In this document: in pieces, positions 59,903 to 64,000 of the stretch
Position numbering within the stretch: position 1 is the stretch's first letter
How the letters are laid out: each line of letters opens with the position of its first letter
Assembly (NCBI RefSeq): GCF_000971985.1
Contig: NZ_LAQQ01000001.1
Location: 1-64,000, forward strand
Length of the DNA stretch: 64,000 nucleotides
Origin: Paenibacillus dauci
Lineage (GTDB): Bacteria; Bacillota; Bacilli; Paenibacillales; Paenibacillaceae
Reading direction: 5' to 3'
Translations under genes and position numbers: made by a program
Notes under the pieces: generated by a model
The model's input: the letters and a program-made list of their open reading frames with translations, nothing else
Database searches by the model: none
What the model was told of the DNA's origin: nothing

Positions 59903-61270
59903 TTGTCTGATCAATATTTGCAGCAGACAGCGCGGGAGACACACTTGACTGACCCCTTACCCAGTTTGTGGAACTTAGTATTTGTATTTATTCTTGTTTT
60001 GTTAAATGGATTTTTTGTTGCAGCGGAATTTGCGATGGTCAAAATTCGCAGCAGTCGTCTGGAGACGCTGGTCGATGCAGGTAATGCACGAGCGCGTTTT
60101 GCCCAGTCGATCGTTAATAACCTGGATGCTTATCTATCGGCCTGTCAATTGGGAATTACACTAGCTTCCCTGGGACTTGGCTGGATTGGTGAACCGGCAA
60201 TCGCTGGACTGATCCGACCGATATTTGCAGCAATTGGCTGGAATAATGAAGTAGCTGTACACAGCGTATCCGTAGCCATTGCTTTTGTGGTGATTACGAT
60301 ACTGCATATTGTACTCGGGGAACTTGCACCCAAATCGCTCGCGATCCGCAAAGCGGAAAGTGTAACCTTATGGACAGCCGGCCCGATGTTCTTATTCCAT
60401 AAAATCATGTATCCTTTTATCTGGATGTTGAATGGCATGGCGAATGCCCTGCTCAAACTGTTTGGAATCGCTCCGGCCTCCGAACTGGAATCCGCTCATA
60501 CGGAAGAAGAGATACGCATACTCATGAAAGAAAGCAACAAGAGCGGACTGATCGATAATACCGAACTGGCGCTGGTTGATAATATATTTGAATTTGCAGA
60601 TACAACCGCCCACGAAATTATGATTCCACGTACGGAAATGATCTGTCTGAGCCTGCATGCTCCTCGCGAAGAGAATCTGCAGATTGCTCTTGATGGTATG
60701 CGCACCCGGTATCCGGTATGTGATGGCGACAAAGACCATATTGTCGGCTTTCTGCATATCAAGGATCTGATGCGCTATCAGATTACAGACACCGTAAAAT
60801 TGATTCGTCCGATTATTGCTGTACCGGAGTCGATCAAAATTAGCGAACTGATGAAGCTGATGCAACGTGGCAAGACACAGATCGCGATTTTGATTGATGA
60901 ATATGGCGGTACAGCCGGTCTGGTAACACTCGAGGATATAATGGAAGAAATCGTCGGAGAAATTCAGGATGAGTTTGACCATGAACGTCCAGTCGTAGAA
61001 CCGATCAATGAGATGACGTATTCCATTGATGGCCTGATGCTGATCGAAGAGATCAACACACGGTTCTCCCTGGATCTGGATTCCAGTGAATATGATACCA
61101 TCGGCGGATGGCTGTACTCTCGTGTAGAGTCGCTGCCTCCGCAAGTAGGACAGAGCGTGGCACATGACGGGCACTTATTTGTAGTGGAAGAGACGGAGAA
61201 CAAACGAATTTCCAGGATCAAACTGGTGATTACGCAGTTTGCTGTGACGACCAATCAGGCGTTGGCCTGA
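59903..61270 (+). CDS. CNNM/CorC-family membrane protein with CBS pair (HlyC/CorC type)
   Basis: Membrane protein of 455 residues. TTG 59903 (MSDQYLQQTA) lies 12 bases after AAGGAGG; the GTG at 59891 overlaps that ribosome site. The N-terminal CNNM/DUF21 domain has three to four helices (VFVFILVLLNGFFVAAEFAMVKIR first). A CBS pair follows (about 205-330, IMIPRTEMICL, GFLHIKDL, ILIDEYGGTAGLVTLEDIMEEIVGEI). A C-terminal CorC_HlyC domain covers about 345-430. Relatives such as MpfA/YhdP are implicated in magnesium export or resistance. It is transcribed alone. The older label hemolysin is not justified. Confidence 0.93.
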   Translation: MSDQYLQQTARETHLTDPLPSLWNLVFVFILVLLNGFFVAAEFAMVKIRSSRLETLVDAGNARARFAQSIVNNLDAYLSACQLGITLASLGLGWIGEPAIAGLIRPIFAAIGWNNEVAVHSVSVAIAFVVITILHIVLGELAPKSLAIRKAESVTLWTAGPMFLFHKIMYPFIWMLNGMANALLKLFGIAPASELESAHTEEEIRILMKESNKSGLIDNTELALVDNIFEFADTTAHEIMIPRTEMICLSLHAPREENLQIALDGMRTRYPVCDGDKDHIVGFLHIKDLMRYQITDTVKLIRPIIAVPESIKISELMKLMQRGKTQIAILIDEYGGTAGLVTLEDIMEEIVGEIQDEFDHERPVVEPINEMTYSIDGLMLIEEINTRFSLDLDSSEYDTIGGWLYSRVESLPPQVGQSVAHDGHLFVVEETENKRISRIKLVITQFAVTTNQALA

Positions 61271-61277
61271 ACAACAT

Positions 61278-61321
61278 GAAAAAGCCGAAATTAGCCTTTA
61301 CGGGTAATTTCGGCTTTTTCT
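61278..61321. terminator. Terminator after the CNNM gene
   Basis: GAAAAAGCCGAAATTA and TAATTTCGGCTTTTTC form a perfect 16-bp stem around an 11-base loop. Confidence 0.93.
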
Positions 61322-61433
61322 TTGTATAAGGGAATATAGTAAGAAAAGTCGATCAGCTGAATCGTATGTAGTCTAAACAAGTTATAAATCTTGAAAGGGC
61401 TATAGATAAGATGCCCGTTACTGCTTCAACAGG

Positions 61434-61475
61434 ATAACCCCTTTGGATACAATAATCCGAAGGGGTTATTTTTCA
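61434..61475 (+). terminator. Second plus-strand terminator, no obvious gene in front
   Basis: ATAACCCCTTTGGAT and ATCCGAAGGGGTTAT pair (one mismatch), then TTTTTC. It has a T-run only on the plus strand, so it does not serve the minus-strand yteA-like gene. The 110 bp between the two terminators hold no ORF. Confidence 0.7.
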
Positions 61476-61518
61476 TTTATACATATAGGAATGTTTATTT
61501 ATATCACAGGATAGTAGA

Positions 61519-62292
61519 TTAACGGCGACGATCCGCTTTTTCTACATCTGCATTAACTTCTTCGTCCGCTTCGTCAATCTGCAGCTCGGTGTCGCCTTCA
61601 CCTTTTTCCTCATAGACTTCAACAGCTTCACCTTGCTCGATATGCTGGTTACTGCCGTCAATATCATTGGCAGCGAATGTCTCTACACTTTCAGTAAAGT
61701 TATTATTGCTGTCGCGGCCTTCGGCCAGATCATTATAATTATGGACTTCACGCTGCGCACTAAGTGCGGGGGAGTCTGCAACCCCATATTCTTCAACAGC
61801 CTGCCATGCACCTGCATCATCAAATCGGCCTGTATTCTGCTGACGATTCTCACCCGAACCTTTGGCTGCTGGAGTGATAATATCTTCTTCCACCGGACGA
61901 TAATCACTTACATTATCATGTGGACTCTCGTCCACCAGGTAAGTTGTAAATGGCAGCGCCTGCAGCCGTTCGAATGGAATCTCTTTGCCACTGATCTCGC
62001 TGATACCATACGTACCGTTCTCGATTCGTTCGAGTGCAGCATTTACCTGATCGAGTGTATCGTTCATCTGATCATCAATTGCCAGATCACGTCCTCGTTC
62101 AAAAGTCTCTGTACCCAGATCGGCCGGGTGGTTATCGACTGCACTCAATTCGCCGGTAGACATACGCTCCGATTCAATCCGTCCATCTTCGGTACGGTCC
62201 TTGTCTACTTCAAAATGACGCTCCAGTCCTTCTTTTTCTTCCAGTAAGCTATTTTTAAGCTCCTCTATTTGAGATTTCGTTAAATGTTTCAT
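61519..62292 (-). CDS. YteA-like TraR/DksA-family protein lacking all cysteines
   Basis: Acidic protein of 257 residues. ATG 62292 (MKHLTKSQIEEL) has AAGGGAG upstream; the longer frame has no ribosome site. The N-terminal coiled coil, GELSAVDNHPADLGTETFERGRD and NGTYGISEISGKEIPFERLQALP match YteA of Bacillus (a sporulation-associated DksA/TraR relative) as I recall it. The family's zinc-binding Cys positions are Ser and other residues here, and the whole protein contains no Cys. The last 100 residues are a very acidic, low-complexity tail. DksA relatives bind RNA polymerase through the secondary channel; whether this one does is unknown. Confidence 0.88.
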   Translation of the reverse strand: MKHLTKSQIEELKNSLLEEKEGLERHFEVDKDRTEDGRIESERMSTGELSAVDNHPADLGTETFERGRDLAIDDQMNDTLDQVNAALERIENGTYGISEISGKEIPFERLQALPFTTYLVDESPHDNVSDYRPVEEDIITPAAKGSGENRQQNTGRFDDAGAWQAVEEYGVADSPALSAQREVHNYNDLAEGRDSNNNFTESVETFAANDIDGSNQHIEQGEAVEVYEEKGEGDTELQIDEADEEVNADVEKADRRR

Positions 62293-62660
62293 TATTAAAA
62301 ACTCCCTTCCGTCTTTGGCTGCATATCGGGCTGCGCTCGTAGGCAACAGCCTGTTGTACCTCATTTACCCTTCTTATCCGTAAATTAATCTTTTGCTGTC
62401 TTGCTGGTTTGAAGGGAGGGACGGATTATAGACGATTACATTGGCATCATTATCATAGTCAAATTGAATTTCCTCATACATGTACTTATTAAAGCTTAAA
62501 CGTAAACACTACTATTTATTTGTAAGTTGTTAATAAAACGAAGGTTATGGTTAATACAAAAAGACGTAAACTTTCTAACTTTTGTTATTTTCATCACCGA
62601 GTCTGCTGTTATTATTCAGGCTACTACATTCTATGATTACATCTGGAGAGGGGAATACAA
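62293..62660. other. Divergent promoter spacer, yteA-like / alcohol dehydrogenase
   Basis: A 368-bp AT-rich spacer between head-to-head genes. It must hold both promoters. I looked for SigB (GTTTAA-N-GGGTAT) and palindromic elements and found none convincing. Confidence 0.5.
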
Positions 62661-63800
62661 ATGAAAGCATTAACATACCAGGGAAAACGCAACGTAAAAG
62701 TCAAAGAGGTAAAAGATCCGCGTATCGAAAAACAGGATGATATTGTTGTCCGGATTACTTCTACAGCAATCTGCGGTTCCGATCTTCATATCTTTAATGG
62801 TGAGACGCCAGTTATTCATGACGACTATGTGGTTGGACATGAACCAATGGGGATTGTTGAAGAAGTAGGTCCAGGCGTAACCCGTGTCAAAAAAGGCGAT
62901 CGTGTCGTTATACCATTTAACGTTGCCTGTGGTGAATGTTTCTTCTGTAAAAACCAGATGGAAAGTCAATGCGATAATTCCAACGAAATGGAAGAAAAAA
63001 ATACCGGAGCTTACTTCGGCTTTGATATTTACGGTGGATATCCGGGTGGTCAGGCAGAGTTGATGCGTGTACCTTACGCTAATTTCCTGCCATTTGTTAT
63101 TCCTGAGTCTGCAGAAGTGACAGATGAGCAAGTATTGTTCCTGTCGGATATTATGCCTACTGCTTTTTGGAGTGTAGAAAGTGGCGGCGTCAAAGCAGGA
63201 GATACTGTTATTATCCTGGGTTGCGGACCAGTTGGACTGTTAGCTCAAAAATTCGCTTGGCAAAAAGGCGCTAAACGCGTTATTGCTGTCGACCATATTC
63301 CTTATCGTTTGGCCCACGCCAAGCGTACCAATAATGTAGAAGTCGTGAATTTCAAAGAAGTGCCGGATGTGGATCAGTATCTGCTTGAGCTGACCAGCGG
63401 TGGAGCAGATGTAGTTATCGACTGTGTGGGTCTTGATGCAGACAAGAGTACTGCCGAGAAGATCCAGACGTCGCTCAAACTGCAAGGCGGTGGACTTGGT
63501 GCATTCCGGATCGCAGCCAATGTCGTGCGTAAATTCGGTACTATTCAGGTGACCGGAGTATATGGTGAGAATTATAACATGTTCCCATTGGGTCATTTGT
63601 TTGAGCGTAATGTAAAATTGGCTATGGGACAAGCGCCGGTTGTTCACTACATGCCGCAGCTGTTCAAACAAATCACAGATGGTACTATCGATCCTACCGA
63701 TATTATTACGCACAAGCTGTCTCTGAGTGATGCAGAGCGTGGATATGATCTTTTTGATAACAAAAAAGAAGATTGTATCAAAGTTATTCTGAAGCCATAA
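62661..63800 (+). CDS. Zinc-dependent alcohol dehydrogenase (formaldehyde-dehydrogenase-like subgroup)
   Basis: Medium-chain dehydrogenase of 379 residues. ATG follows GGAGAGGGGAA. Catalytic zinc ligands Cys in AICGSDLH and His-Glu in VVGHEPMG. The structural zinc loop has four Cys (CGECFFCKNQMESQCDN). Rossmann motif ILGCGPVGLLAQ with a downstream Asp in AVDHIP, favouring NAD. The long insert around GAYFGFDIYGGYPGGQAELMRVPYANF is typical of the glutathione-independent formaldehyde dehydrogenase / AdhB-like subgroup common in Bacillales. Substrate could be formaldehyde, alcohols or a sugar alcohol; not determined. It is transcribed alone. Confidence 0.94.
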   Translation: MKALTYQGKRNVKVKEVKDPRIEKQDDIVVRITSTAICGSDLHIFNGETPVIHDDYVVGHEPMGIVEEVGPGVTRVKKGDRVVIPFNVACGECFFCKNQMESQCDNSNEMEEKNTGAYFGFDIYGGYPGGQAELMRVPYANFLPFVIPESAEVTDEQVLFLSDIMPTAFWSVESGGVKAGDTVIILGCGPVGLLAQKFAWQKGAKRVIAVDHIPYRLAHAKRTNNVEVVNFKEVPDVDQYLLELTSGGADVVIDCVGLDADKSTAEKIQTSLKLQGGGLGAFRIAANVVRKFGTIQVTGVYGENYNMFPLGHLFERNVKLAMGQAPVVHYMPQLFKQITDGTIDPTDIITHKLSLSDAERGYDLFDNKKEDCIKVILKP

Positions 63801-63956
63801 GTAGATGCAAGAGAATTGTATATGTCTTTTCATAAAGTATCTTTGAATATTTCCGTATAAATATTCTTATGATTAAAAGGTAGCTGATCAAAAACATTAA
63901 CGATTATATTTGTTGATGTCTTAATAAGAAAAGTAATTGGAAAGCAGCAGTATAAA

Positions 63957-63998
63957 TAAACTGACATCGGTATCAACTGATGTCAGTTTATTTTTTTG
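63957..63998 (+). terminator. Terminator at the window end
   Basis: AAACTGACATC and GATGTCAGTTT form a perfect 11-bp stem around a 10-base loop, then ATTTTTTT. The 63801-63956 spacer after the dehydrogenase stop shows no gene. Confidence 0.92.
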
Positions 63999-64000
63999 CA

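Noticed and set aside
62480..62650. SigB-type promoter before the zinc alcohol dehydrogenase
   Set aside because: GTAAAC-like -35 candidates have no GGGTAT-like -10 at the right spacing.

Overview
The window reads as chromosomal DNA of a Bacillales bacterium, most probably Paenibacillus. This rests on moderate-to-low GC, strong AGGAGG-type ribosome binding sites, several TTG starts, a large NRPS/PKS locus, and proteins closest in my memory to Bacillus/Paenibacillus families (QdoI, YteA, YfnA-type permease, YxjG/YxjH, IseA-like). No rRNA, tRNA, CRISPR array or insertion sequence was seen. The species assignment is inference.

Region 1 (1-17.2 kb) is the 3' part of a hybrid NRPS / trans-AT PKS operon. 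A truncated NRPS ([A]-T-C-A-T-C-A-T plus a condensation C-lobe) is followed by a free-standing acyltransferase, a one-module AT-less ketosynthase protein (KS-linker-T-C), a CPBP-type membrane protein, and a final NRPS (C-lobe-A-T-reductase). From the A-domain pocket residues I read ornithine and then a proline-like residue. One malonate extension without ketoreduction, an unassigned last amino acid and reductive release would follow, giving a peptide aldehyde, alcohol or cyclic imine that I do not recognise.

Region 2 (17.2-21.0 kb) holds a two-component system and a membrane-anchored S12 serine peptidase. The peptidase's layout (signal segment, SxxK/YxN domain, C-terminal membrane helices) resembles the ClbP/XcnG prodrug-activating peptidases of other NRPS-PKS pathways. 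It is a candidate maturation or self-resistance module.

Region 3 (21-40 kb) is ordinary accessory metabolism. It contains a secreted Ser/Thr/Ala-rich protein with an IseA-like end, an SDR, an AraC regulator divergent from a quercetinase (qdoI) with an MFS pump, a zinc-ribbon hypothetical, a secreted GH16 glucanase, an orphan rhamnulose-1-phosphate aldolase, an acyl-CoA synthetase, a membrane GGDEF-EAL protein, an aldo/keto reductase, a LysR + YxjG-like pair and an esterase.

Region 4 (40.9-50.6 kb) has a tyrosine recombinase overlapping an unknown HEAT-like gene, an APC permease, a GntR + DMT exporter pair, a DUF3900-like protein, L-lactate dehydrogenase, a Ycf48-like lipoprotein, and a 58-residue Cys-rich protein behind a near-ideal Fnr-type promoter.

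Region 5 (50.6-64 kb) has an SDR, an SsuD-like monooxygenase, a MerR regulator with two tandem duplicated SDR genes that each carry the same 19-bp-spacer MerR promoter, a UgpBAE-like sugar ABC system without an ATPase, a CNNM/CorC transporter, a cysteine-free YteA homologue and a zinc alcohol dehydrogenase. Many genes are bounded by clear intrinsic terminators, several bidirectional.
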